Below are positions 25,712 through 34,142 of a stretch of DNA of 64,000 nucleotides, piece after piece. Each line of letters begins with the position of its first letter. The stretch's first letter is position 1. Under the pieces are notes generated by a model. It was not told where the DNA came from. It worked only from the letters and a program-made list of their open reading frames with translations, and searched no databases. The DNA comes from an uncultured Sulfuricurvum sp. (GTDB lineage: Bacteria > Campylobacterota > Campylobacteria > Campylobacterales > Sulfurimonadaceae), in the NCBI RefSeq assembly GCF_937936435.1, contig NZ_CALDDG010000051.1:1-64000 (forward strand), read 5' to 3'. The position numbers and the translations under genes are program-made.

Positions 25712-27895
25712 ATGTTTAATATTAAGATATCTATGGCGGCTGTATTGTTTTGTAGCAGTGCTTATGCTACGGAAGAGGCTGATTTAGGGAGTGTGTCAAT
25801 AACGGCAACCAAAACAGCGCAAAGTACATTGGAATCTCCAGCGAGTGTAGAGATAGTAACAGCAAAGAAGATAGAAGAAAAATCGGTTCAAAGAGCTGAT
25901 GAAGCGATTAAAGATGTAGCAGGAGTCTATTTAAGGGCAGATGCAGATCACACGCCAAACAGTTGGAGCAACTCGGTGACACTTCGGGGAGTTCCGATGT
26001 ACTATCGTACGGCCGTGTTAGTGGATGATGTTGTGATGAATAACGCGTTTTCAGCAGGAGTTAACTGGTCGAATATCCCGGTCGAAGATATTGAACGGGT
26101 AGAGGTGGTCAAAGGACCATTTTCATCGCTGTATGGTGGAAATGCAATGAGTGGTGTTATTAACGTAATTACAAAAGAGCCGACCAAACGCGAAGTAGTG
26201 ATTAAAACGGGATATGGAAGTGATAATTATAAAAATTTTATTGCATCTTACAGAGATAAAATCACGGATAAGTTAGGGATAAATATCAATTTCGGTAAGA
26301 AAACCAGTGATGGGTATATCAACGATCTTGTGGTAAAAACACCTACAACCGGAACGGGCGGAACGATAGTGAGTGGTGCTCGGCAATCGACAGATAGCAC
26401 AGGAAAAACAGTTTATATTGTAGGCGATAAAGGAACTAAAGGATGGTGGGAAGATGATGTCGGCATCAAACTTCATTACAGTTTTAATAATGATAATAAA
26501 ATGTCAGCCGGATTTTCACATCATAAGCATGCGACGAAATATGATCATCTTAATACCTATCTGAGCGATGGAGCAGGAAACCCTGTTGTATCAGGGTCAG
26601 TGCAGTTGGACGCTACTTCAAAAGCGACACTTGCTGAAAAAGACTTTTTATTCGGTCCTACCGGAGAAGAGACCAACCGCTATACTCTTTCATATGAGAG
26701 CAAAATTTTCGATGATGTAAAAGTCAAGCTCAATACGCATTATACCGATTACGGGTATTGGTATATCTCTCAGTCGACAGGTGCGGTATCAAGCGGTGGA
26801 GCAGGAACGTATACCGATATTCCGAATACAACAAGATTCGGTTCACTGCAGCTGAGTTTTCCTCTCGGCAATATCAATTATATTGTGATGGGTGTCGATT
26901 TAAACCATAATGAGCTAGCGAAAAAAGTGAATGTTCTTCCTAATTGGACGGATGATTCGACGCGTACAACTCTTAATAGCGAGTCAAACGGTAAAAATAC
27001 GACTAAAGCATTGTTTATACAGGATACGATTGATATTACCGATAATCTCGTAGCATATATAGGCGGACGATATGATAGTTGGGTGACTTCAGGGAGCTAT
27101 ATCGACTATACTAAATCGACCTTGACAAACTACGAGGAACGACGTGATTCACATTTTAGTCCAAAAGCTTCATTGGTCTATATGCCTAATGCACATACGA
27201 CATTACGAACCTCTGCAGGCCAAGCCTTTAGAGCCCCTTCTTTAAGCGATTTGTACTCATCGTTTTACTCGGGGAGCAAACTTTACAGCTCCAGTCCTGA
27301 TCTGAAACCCGAAACGTTGACATCATGGGAAATCGGGTTTGAACACATCTTTGATACAAAAACCCATTTTAAAACGACCTATTACGAAAACTATTTGAAA
27401 GATTTGATGTATACGACAGACATCAGTGCAACGCTCAATGAAAAACGAAATGCCGGAAAAGCAGAAATCAAGGGGATAGAATTAGAGGTACAGCAAGAGG
27501 TCACCGATGGGTTAAATGCGTTTGCAAACTTCACCTACAACCATACCGAAATCACGGAAAATATTAATAAACCTGAGATTGTTGGCAAACGGATGACGTA
27601 TGTTCCTATGCGCCAGTTTAACGTCGGAATGAGCGGAGAGCAAGGAGGGTGGAGCGGATCGTTGATCGGTTGTTATGTAGATGATATCACGACCAAAGAT
27701 GATAACTCTGATATCTATAAATCGACATACGGCGGTTATGAATCGTATTTTACTGTTGATGCAAAAATCGGGTTTCAAATACAAAAATGGATAAACGCTT
27801 CCATTGCAGTGAATAACATTTTTGACAAAGAGTTTTACCAATCCTCTCTGACTCCGGGACGGACAGTATACGGCGAACTTACGTTCAAATTTTAA
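25712..27895 (+). CDS. TonB-dependent outer-membrane receptor (right arm, first)
   Basis: A 727-residue receptor: signal peptide to about residue 19 ('SSAYA'), TonB-box-like 'DLGSVSITATKTAQ', plug with 'DEAIKDVAGVYLRADADHT', 'VTLRGVPMYYRTAVLVDDV' and 'IERVEVVKGPFSSLYGGNAMSGVINVITKEP', and a barrel with 'SAGQAFRAPSLSDLYSSFY', 'SPDLKPETLTSWEIGFEH' and the C-terminal 'TVYGELTFKF'. This is the FepA/CirA/heme-siderophore general type. It is not closely similar to the left-arm receptor in loops, so the two arms may serve different ligands. Its coding sequence is somewhat more AT-rich than the left-arm receptor. AAGGATATTA precedes the ATG. Confidence 0.95.
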   Translation: MFNIKISMAAVLFCSSAYATEEADLGSVSITATKTAQSTLESPASVEIVTAKKIEEKSVQRADEAIKDVAGVYLRADADHTPNSWSNSVTLRGVPMYYRTAVLVDDVVMNNAFSAGVNWSNIPVEDIERVEVVKGPFSSLYGGNAMSGVINVITKEPTKREVVIKTGYGSDNYKNFIASYRDKITDKLGININFGKKTSDGYINDLVVKTPTTGTGGTIVSGARQSTDSTGKTVYIVGDKGTKGWWEDDVGIKLHYSFNNDNKMSAGFSHHKHATKYDHLNTYLSDGAGNPVVSGSVQLDATSKATLAEKDFLFGPTGEETNRYTLSYESKIFDDVKVKLNTHYTDYGYWYISQSTGAVSSGGAGTYTDIPNTTRFGSLQLSFPLGNINYIVMGVDLNHNELAKKVNVLPNWTDDSTRTTLNSESNGKNTTKALFIQDTIDITDNLVAYIGGRYDSWVTSGSYIDYTKSTLTNYEERRDSHFSPKASLVYMPNAHTTLRTSAGQAFRAPSLSDLYSSFYSGSKLYSSSPDLKPETLTSWEIGFEHIFDTKTHFKTTYYENYLKDLMYTTDISATLNEKRNAGKAEIKGIELEVQQEVTDGLNAFANFTYNHTEITENINKPEIVGKRMTYVPMRQFNVGMSGEQGGWSGSLIGCYVDDITTKDDNSDIYKSTYGGYESYFTVDAKIGFQIQKWINASIAVNNIFDKEFYQSSLTPGRTVYGELTFKF

Positions 27896-27904
27896 CGGTA
27901 AGAG

Positions 27905-28861
27905 ATGATGAAGTCGTTTGGTTTAATCATAGCAATTGTTTTAGAATTGGTGCTCACATGTTCATTGCTTAGTGCAAACGAATCACTATGGCTCGATGAA
28001 GCAAAAAAGAAAAAGTGTTGCGAGGTGAAGTCAGATTTATCTCCTCAAAAAGAATTCTCTTTTAAATCAGGGAGTCTTCATAAAAACGAAAAACTAAAAG
28101 ATTTGAGCGGTTCGATTTTGTATATTCGTGATATGGACGGAAAAATTGAAGAACACAATCTCTCCGGATCAAAAATCACGTTCATTCCTCAATACAAAGG
28201 AAACTATTATCTTTTTGTCGAGCGACGTTCTGTCCAAGATGGGACGTTGAACGTAGAGCTCTCTTCGCACCGCATCTACAACAAAGAGGGGAACCTCTCA
28301 TGCGCATGGACGAAAGAAGTGCGTGGTAAAACCTCCGATTCCCGCTATCTGAGTGAACCGTTGCCGCAGTTGCCGTTTCAGTTGATTATGGAAAAATCGA
28401 TCCATCGCCATCATATCAACTGTTGTCTCTATGCGGGGGATATCGCTCCGTTTAAAGTCTATTATAAAGGGGAATTGCTCCATGATGTGCCGTTGAGTGT
28501 CGAGATGGAGAGCGGATGGACAAACGTCATTGAGCCCTCCGATGATGGGACGGTGTCGTTCGAGATTCCGCGAAGCACGTACGCACCGGACAAAGGGGAT
28601 AAGAAACGCTCCGAAAAGCTGTTGGTCAGTGCTTCGTACGATACCAACGAATCGGGAGTATTCGAGGGGAATGCGTATAGTAAAGTGCACTATACGATGA
28701 CGATACCGCTTTCATTCGGGAATCCGCCGCTCGAATACGAATCCAAATCTCTGGCGTTTGCGACCGTGATCGGAGTGATGCTGGTGTTCTCGTTAGGACT
28801 CTATTATAACCGCCGACGCAAGCGTAAAACGCCCAAGGAGATCTATTTTGACGAAGAATAA
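27905..28861 (+). CDS. Membrane-anchored periplasmic Ig-like protein (right arm)
   Basis: A 318-residue protein with the same plan as 22563-23381: signal peptide (to about 24), a charged Cys-containing start ('DEAKKKKCCEVKSD'), two beta-rich regions, the second with 'HRHHINCCLYAGDIAPFKVYYKGELLHDVPLSVEME' (His/Cys-rich, then the DUF4198-like strand pattern), and a C-terminal helix (about 282-300) followed by a basic cytoplasmic tail. The Cys-Cys pairs and HRHH suggest metal or thiol chemistry in the periplasm. It lies 9 bp after the receptor, and its last 14 bp overlap the next gene. Confidence 0.8.
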   Translation: MMKSFGLIIAIVLELVLTCSLLSANESLWLDEAKKKKCCEVKSDLSPQKEFSFKSGSLHKNEKLKDLSGSILYIRDMDGKIEEHNLSGSKITFIPQYKGNYYLFVERRSVQDGTLNVELSSHRIYNKEGNLSCAWTKEVRGKTSDSRYLSEPLPQLPFQLIMEKSIHRHHINCCLYAGDIAPFKVYYKGELLHDVPLSVEMESGWTNVIEPSDDGTVSFEIPRSTYAPDKGDKKRSEKLLVSASYDTNESGVFEGNAYSKVHYTMTIPLSFGNPPLEYESKSLAFATVIGVMLVFSLGLYYNRRRKRKTPKEIYFDEE

Positions 28862-29861
28862 GTTTGGTCTCCGCCGCAGTGTCAATAATATGAACCTCGT
28901 GCGGTTTCGGTTTTGGTTTCAGATTGCGGCGTTTGCCCTCATCGTTTACGGCGGATGGGCCGGAATCGATCTGGGAGATAAGCTCCCGACGTTTGCGTGT
29001 GTCTTTAGCTCCGATGCATCCGGGGGAAAATGTTACGTCGGCGAACTTCAGCACGATTTGCGTCATACGTTCGAGATGATGGCGGGATATGCCGGATACG
29101 CGTTTTTGATCTCATTGGGGATGTTTATCGTTTGGTTTTGGGTACTGAACAAAGGATGGTGCGGCTTTGTCTGTCCTCTGGGGACGATGCAAGACTGGCT
29201 CACGATGCTGCGCGAAAAAAGCAAAATCCGTTTTAGCGAATACTCGTGGGCAAACCGCAAAAAAATCAAGAGCATCAAATATATTTTGCTCTTTTTGATG
29301 CTTTTGCTACCGGTGATGGTCGCCAACTCGGTGTTTGGAGCGCCGAAATTGCCAAGCGGTCTTGCTATGCCGTTTTGCGATATTTGCCCCGGACGGATGA
29401 TGATTCCGGCCTTTACGGGAGATTTTAACCAGTTTTACATCGACTTTTCGACGAAAACCGATCTGGTGATGGCGGTACTGGGGATGATTATGACGGGGCT
29501 GTTTTTGGTCGGATCATTCGTAAAAAAGCGGTTTTTTTGTTATTTTTGTCCGATGGCGGCCTTGCAGTATATTTTTTCGAAGCCCGCATTGCTCAAACTC
29601 TATAAAGACGGTTCAAAATGTACAAAATGCGGCGATTGTTACCATGCATGTGACATGGACATCCTTGAAATCGCTGACGACGTGACGACGAAAAATATGG
29701 TTACGGAGGATTGCACGTTGTGTCTCAAATGCGTCGCCGCCTGTCCCGAAGAGGGGTGTTTGGAAGCTAATTTTATGGGAGCTACTATTTTCGAATCGAC
29801 CAAAGAGGGATTTGTTCTTCGAATGGCGATGGATCAGCATAAGGAGTCACATGCACACTGA
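28848..29861 (+). CDS. NapH/RdxA-like membrane polyferredoxin (right arm)
   Basis: A 337-residue protein with about five membrane segments and the same Cys layout as the left-arm copy: 'CGFVCPLGT', 'CDICPGR', 'CYFCPMA', then 'CTKCGDCYHACDMD' and 'CTLCLKCVAACPEE'. The TTG at 28848 is preferred: AAGGAG lies 7 nt before it, and it overlaps the upstream stop by 14 bp; the next ATG (28890) would remove a basic N-terminal segment. Its last 11 bp overlap the double-cubane reductase gene, so it is a good candidate to link membrane electron carriers to that reductase or its activator (inference). Confidence 0.9.
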   Translation: MTKNKFGLRRSVNNMNLVRFRFWFQIAAFALIVYGGWAGIDLGDKLPTFACVFSSDASGGKCYVGELQHDLRHTFEMMAGYAGYAFLISLGMFIVWFWVLNKGWCGFVCPLGTMQDWLTMLREKSKIRFSEYSWANRKKIKSIKYILLFLMLLLPVMVANSVFGAPKLPSGLAMPFCDICPGRMMIPAFTGDFNQFYIDFSTKTDLVMAVLGMIMTGLFLVGSFVKKRFFCYFCPMAALQYIFSKPALLKLYKDGSKCTKCGDCYHACDMDILEIADDVTTKNMVTEDCTLCLKCVAACPEEGCLEANFMGATIFESTKEGFVLRMAMDQHKESHAH

Positions 29862-31122
29862 ACACGCGATTGAAACACCGCATCAGCGACAGAACCGTCA
29901 CAAGGCGATGGAAGCGATAAATGTCATTAATGCCCTCAAAGAGGATTTTAAATTTCCGATCCAAAGCATGGGTTATTTTTACGATCTATTTGAAACGGTC
30001 TATTGCCGACATGAACCGCTGCATGAGGGGAAATCGAAAATCGGGACGATGTGTATCCAAATACCCTCCGAGATCATCTACGCGCTGGATGGTGTGCCGA
30101 TCCGGCTATGCAACGGGTTTTATACCGATGATGAGATCGGCAGTGATCTGTTACCCCAAAAATCGTGTCCGTTGGTCAAGGCGACGGTGGGATGGTTTGC
30201 TTCGGATAATTTCTCTGACAAGCCTGATATCACCTTTTCTCCGACGACGTGCGATCAAAAAACCAAAGCGGGAGCCATCATCGAGAGTTTTGGTCATACC
30301 GTCATCGATGTCGGCTTTCCCCGTACCAAAGAGAGTGAAGAGAGCCGTCATTACTGGCGCGAGAGCGTCAAAAGTTTCGCGGTGAAACTCTCCAAATTTC
30401 AGGGGAAAAAACTGACCCGATCCAATCTGGAGAGTGCGATTAAAAAGATCGGCTACGCGCAGTCACTCTACCACAAGCTCACCGAATTTCGGAAAAACAA
30501 AGCGGTTCCGATTTTGGGTGTCGATATGTTTTTGGTCACAAATGCTTTTTTCTTTGATCGGATAGATGGGTGGATCGGCGCGGTTGAAAAACTGGTTGCA
30601 GAGTTGGAACAGCGAGTAAACGAAGGTGTAAATGTGGCAGGTAAAGCGAGTCCGCGCATCGTTTATACGGGGTCACCTCCTATTTTCCCCAACTACAAAA
30701 TCCCCCTGATTATCGAGCAGAGCGATGCGGTCATCGTCGCCGATGAGACGTGCAGTTCGAACCGTATGTTTAACGACATGGTGGCGGTGGATGAGTGGAA
30801 CCTCTACGACATGATCGATTCGGTTTCGGACAAATATCTTAAAGCGTGTACCTGTCCGATATTCACTCAAAACGATGATCGAATCCGACGGATTATCCAA
30901 CTGGTACGCAGTTACAGTGGGGATGGGGTGATCTATCAGTCGTTTGCGGGGTGTCAGGTGTATGAGATGGAACAGCGCAGCGTTCTCGCAGCTATGGAGC
31001 GCGAAGGGATTCCGATCCTTTATATCGAGAGCGATTACAGCCCTTCACAGCACGGGCAGCTTACGACGCGGGTTGAGGCATTCGTTGAGTCATTAAAAAA
31101 TCGAAAGAGAATGAAAAAATGA
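29851..31122 (+). CDS. Double-cubane-cluster-type reductase (2-hydroxyacyl-CoA dehydratase family)
   Basis: A 423-residue cytoplasmic protein of the HgdB/FldB/YjiM superfamily. The length, the adjacent single activator and the absence of a second dehydratase subunit point to the double-cubane-cluster proteins (DCCP), which hold an [8Fe-9S] centre and carry out ATP-dependent reduction of small molecules such as acetylene or hydrazine in vitro. Cys residues at about 52, 68 ('IGTMCIQIPSE'), 87 ('RLCNGFY'), 106 ('KSCPLVKA') and 134 ('SPTTCDQKTK'), plus 'VADETCSSNR', 'KACTCPIF' and 'FAGCQVYEME', supply cluster ligands. The ATG at 29851 follows AAGGAGTCAC. The physiological substrate is unknown for the family. 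Finding it between a polyferredoxin and TonB receptors is unusual. Confidence 0.88.
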   Translation: MHTEHAIETPHQRQNRHKAMEAINVINALKEDFKFPIQSMGYFYDLFETVYCRHEPLHEGKSKIGTMCIQIPSEIIYALDGVPIRLCNGFYTDDEIGSDLLPQKSCPLVKATVGWFASDNFSDKPDITFSPTTCDQKTKAGAIIESFGHTVIDVGFPRTKESEESRHYWRESVKSFAVKLSKFQGKKLTRSNLESAIKKIGYAQSLYHKLTEFRKNKAVPILGVDMFLVTNAFFFDRIDGWIGAVEKLVAELEQRVNEGVNVAGKASPRIVYTGSPPIFPNYKIPLIIEQSDAVIVADETCSSNRMFNDMVAVDEWNLYDMIDSVSDKYLKACTCPIFTQNDDRIRRIIQLVRSYSGDGVIYQSFAGCQVYEMEQRSVLAAMEREGIPILYIESDYSPSQHGQLTTRVEAFVESLKNRKRMKK

Positions 31123-31916
31123 GATATTTTGTAGGGATTGACATCGGCTCTACCGCGATTAAGATCAGTGTGGCGGATGAGAATAAAAATCTGGTCGGGC
31201 ATAAGATCAGTGCAAGCGGGAGTATGTTTTACAAATACGCTCAAGAAGCTCTCGGGGAGTTGTTGCGTGAGCTGGGAATCGATGAGAGCGAGGTTGTCTA
31301 TACGGTAGCGACCGGATACGGGCGAAAACTGTTCAAAGAAGCGGATGAAAATGTGAGTGAAATCACCGCCAACGCTATCGGGGCGCAACAAGCCGCGAAA
31401 AGTTATGGCAAGATCAAAACGATCATTAACATTGGGGGACAAGACAGCAAGGCGATTTCTCTCGATACGGAGGGAAATGTGGTCAATTTTGCCATGAACG
31501 ACCGATGTGCGGCGGGAACCGGAAAATTTCTCGATGTCGTCGCGATGAATTTGGAGATCGGGGTGGATGAACTGAGTGCGTACCATTTCAAATCAGTAGG
31601 GACTCCTCTCTCGATCAGCAGTACGTGCGCCGTATTTGCCGAATCGGAGATTATCGGATTGCTGGGGAATAATCACAGCGTGGAAGATATCGTCTCGGGA
31701 GTTCACTACTCGATTGCCAAGAGGATTGTGAAATTGGTGAAGCGGGTCGGGGTAAAAGAGAACATTTATTTCGACGGCGGGCCTGCCCTCAATGATGGCT
31801 TGGTCAGTGCGATTGAAAATGAGTTGGGTCATAAGATCTTTGTTCCTGAATATCCGCAAATCACAACGTCGTATGGTGCGGCAGTGTTAGCGTGTGATGC
31901 ATTTATGTGTGAATAA
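31119..31916 (+). CDS. ATP-dependent activator (HgdC/BadF/DCCP-R type)
   Basis: A 265-residue activase with the ASKHA ATPase fold: phosphate-1 'GIDIGSTAIK' (residues 6-15), 'INIGGQDSKAI' (about 104-113), and the adenosine region 'YFDGGPALN'. As a homodimer it binds one [4Fe-4S] cluster through Cys130 ('NDRCAAGTGKFLD') and Cys170 ('SSTCAVFAESE'). It uses ATP hydrolysis to push a low-potential electron into its partner, here the reductase encoded just upstream (ATGA overlap 31119-31122). Together they form the standard two-component ATP-dependent reductase. Confidence 0.94.
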   Translation: MRYFVGIDIGSTAIKISVADENKNLVGHKISASGSMFYKYAQEALGELLRELGIDESEVVYTVATGYGRKLFKEADENVSEITANAIGAQQAAKSYGKIKTIINIGGQDSKAISLDTEGNVVNFAMNDRCAAGTGKFLDVVAMNLEIGVDELSAYHFKSVGTPLSISSTCAVFAESEIIGLLGNNHSVEDIVSGVHYSIAKRIVKLVKRVGVKENIYFDGGPALNDGLVSAIENELGHKIFVPEYPQITTSYGAAVLACDAFMCE

Positions 31917-31926
31917 GGAAAGCAGT

Positions 31927-34020
31927 GTGAGACAACGTCTTTTAACCCCTATAATCCTCATTTCAAGTGTAATGATTTCGGCCGCGTGCGCGCAAGAGGT
32001 TGTATCGCTCGATAAAATACAGATTGAAGAAAATTATACGGCTATCGATGAGCGGAGAGATAATTCCATCGCAAAACGGATAATCAACGGAGCAGAGTTA
32101 ACGCAGTACGGCGATACGAATGCACTGGAAATTCTCAGACGCACCCACGGAGTCACTATTCCAAACGGCAAGGGAGCTAAAAGTGCTCCGGGAAAAGGGT
32201 ATACCGTTGTTATGATAGACGGAGAGGAGACGACGACCAGTACGAGCCATCGTGCTAGCCCTTTGGAAAATATTTCTCCCGATATGATTGAAAAAATCGA
32301 GGTGATGACCAACGGTTCGGCAGAACATACCGCCGAATCGATGGGTGGGATCGTCAATATAATCCTCAAAAAACCAAAAGCGGAAGGGTTGACAAGTGCA
32401 AAACTCTCTTTTGGAACCTACGGTGATTTGTTCAATGAGTCGTTGTATGCCCAACGAGAAGGGAAGGTTGACAAGGTATCGTATCTCGTCAATTTTACAG
32501 CATCGGAGCGACGTAAAAATGACGATTATGACGCCTTAAAACAAAGCAGTTCCGGCTACAGTCTCGAAAATCGAGAGGATGAAGTGCATAATCAATCGTT
32601 AAATGTACGAAGTAAAATCATTTATACCCCCTCTTCAAAAAATAAATATATGTACGACGGCTCATTAACACGAAATCATGATGCGGAGGATATCGATTCG
32701 CAAACGTTTCTGGATGGCGCACCTTCGGCCTCATCCGCACTTCGAAGCGAAGACCGTTCCATGAGCACAATGCTATGGTCGGCACTCAGCGGCGAACATC
32801 ATCTCTCAGGCGATCAACTTTTAGAGTGGAAACTCAAAATACATCAATACGAAGAGGACGGAAAAACGGTATCGGCATCAACACCCGTTACGAATATCAA
32901 AAAAGATGACGATTATGCCTTTAGCCGTTTTTACGGAATGGAAGGGGTATATTCTCTGATCTTGGATGAACATTTTGTGAAATCCGGTATCGAGATTAAG
33001 CGCTCAAATCAGCGTGATGAGGTAACCCGCAGTGTTAACGGTGTCGATACGACGGGTGTGGGTGACAATGTCCATATGCGTGAGGATAAAGTCTCGTGGT
33101 ATCTACAAGATGAGATCAATTTCGGCGAGACGACGGTTATCACGCCGGGTATCCGATATGAAACGCTATCACGAGATTTCGGAGCGACTTCCAATACCGA
33201 TTATTTTGTCGGGTCACTTCATATTTTAAATCACCTAAGCGGCAAAGATAATATCCGGGCCAGTGTCGCCCAAACGGTGAGACTTCCGCGATTAAGCCAG
33301 CTATCAACAAGCACAAATATGACTCTCGATTATAATGATATTCATCGTCCAGACGTAACCGGAAATCCGAATCTGACCGAAGAGAAAGCGCTGAGTTACG
33401 AGCTCCGTTACGAGCATTTTTTTGAGGATAAGGGGATCGTAAGTATCGGCGGTTTTTATCGCAATATCAACAATAAAATCGAAAATATCGTCCAATACGA
33501 TACGCTAAGCGGACGGTATATCGAAAAACCGGAGAATGCGGGTAAAGGTTCGCTATACGGTGCCGAAATGGAGATCAAAAAATCGTTGAAAGACTATGTT
33601 GACGGATTGGGGATCTTTGCAAACGTGACACTGCAAGATTCGACACTTACGAATGCCCTGAGTGGAAATAAACGACCTATTAAACAAACTTCCAACTTTC
33701 TTTGTAATCTGGGATTCGATCACACGCTGAAAGATATAAAAGTAACTTACGGTGCGGCGTACCGTTATATCGGAGGATATGATGATCCGCAGGAATATCT
33801 CATCTCTGAGTCGCAAAAAGGGTACGGGACGCTCGATCTTTATGCGAGTAAACGGATCGATAAAACGTTTAAATTGCAGTTTAATGTGAAAAATATCGCG
33901 AGTGCGACTGTAGAGACAACTTCTCATCTGTATGATACATCGGGTGCGATTACGCAGACACAAATCGATAAAGAGCACTCTCGTCCGCAGATTCTTTTGA
34001 CGTTGGATGGGAAATGGTAG
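31927..34020 (+). CDS. TonB-dependent outer-membrane receptor (right arm, second)
   Basis: A 697-residue receptor. The GTG at 31927 gives a clean signal peptide (MRQRLLTPIILISSVMISAACA) and follows AAGGA; an in-frame ATG at 31894 lies inside the activator gene. TonB box candidate 'EVVSLDKIQIEE', plug with 'NALEILRRTHGVTIPNG', 'VVMIDGEETTTS', 'MIEKIEVMTNGSAEHTAESMGGIVNIILKKP', barrel ending 'PQILLTLDGKW' with terminal Trp. It differs from both other receptors and resembles the branch that includes many uncharacterised receptors with 'ISPDMIEKIEVMTNGSAE'. It lies 10 bp after the activator gene, so it is part of the same operon. Confidence 0.92.
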   Translation: MRQRLLTPIILISSVMISAACAQEVVSLDKIQIEENYTAIDERRDNSIAKRIINGAELTQYGDTNALEILRRTHGVTIPNGKGAKSAPGKGYTVVMIDGEETTTSTSHRASPLENISPDMIEKIEVMTNGSAEHTAESMGGIVNIILKKPKAEGLTSAKLSFGTYGDLFNESLYAQREGKVDKVSYLVNFTASERRKNDDYDALKQSSSGYSLENREDEVHNQSLNVRSKIIYTPSSKNKYMYDGSLTRNHDAEDIDSQTFLDGAPSASSALRSEDRSMSTMLWSALSGEHHLSGDQLLEWKLKIHQYEEDGKTVSASTPVTNIKKDDDYAFSRFYGMEGVYSLILDEHFVKSGIEIKRSNQRDEVTRSVNGVDTTGVGDNVHMREDKVSWYLQDEINFGETTVITPGIRYETLSRDFGATSNTDYFVGSLHILNHLSGKDNIRASVAQTVRLPRLSQLSTSTNMTLDYNDIHRPDVTGNPNLTEEKALSYELRYEHFFEDKGIVSIGGFYRNINNKIENIVQYDTLSGRYIEKPENAGKGSLYGAEMEIKKSLKDYVDGLGIFANVTLQDSTLTNALSGNKRPIKQTSNFLCNLGFDHTLKDIKVTYGAAYRYIGGYDDPQEYLISESQKGYGTLDLYASKRIDKTFKLQFNVKNIASATVETTSHLYDTSGAITQTQIDKEHSRPQILLTLDGKW

Positions 34021-34036
34021 GGTAAAGATTTTCACG

Positions 34037-34095
34037 CGAGAGCCTTAAGAGTTTTGAATCGTGAAGGAGGTCGATTTTTGCACGTAAGACTCTCG
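34037..34095. repeat. Imperfect inverted repeat after the right-arm operon
   Basis: CGAGAGCCTTA (34037-34047) pairs with TAAGACTCTCG (34085-34095) with one mismatch; inside it AATCG (34057-34061) pairs with CGATT (34072-34076). It lies directly after the stop at 34020 and, with the second hairpin at 34105-34134, fills the 122-bp gap to the convergent oxidase gene. It may be a transcript-end structure. Confidence 0.45.
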
Positions 34096-34104
34096 GGTGA
34101 AAAC

Positions 34105-34134
34105 ATCAAGAAGTCCAAAAAGGACTCTCTTGAT
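34105..34134. terminator. Hairpin between convergent operons
   Basis: ATCAAGA-AGTCC, a loop of five A, then GGACT-C-TCTTGAT makes a 12-bp stem with one bulged C. It lies between the end of the right-arm operon and the stop of the oxidase gene at 34143. On the minus strand the loop is T-rich rather than followed by T, so it is not a textbook intrinsic terminator; position and symmetry make a two-way terminator likely. Confidence 0.5.
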
Positions 34135-34142
34135 AGAAGATG

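Noticed and set aside
29851..31916. 2-hydroxyglutaryl- or phenyllactyl-CoA dehydratase
   Set aside because: There is only one dehydratase-type subunit and no CoA-transferase or acyl-CoA genes nearby; the single-subunit plus activator layout fits DCCP.
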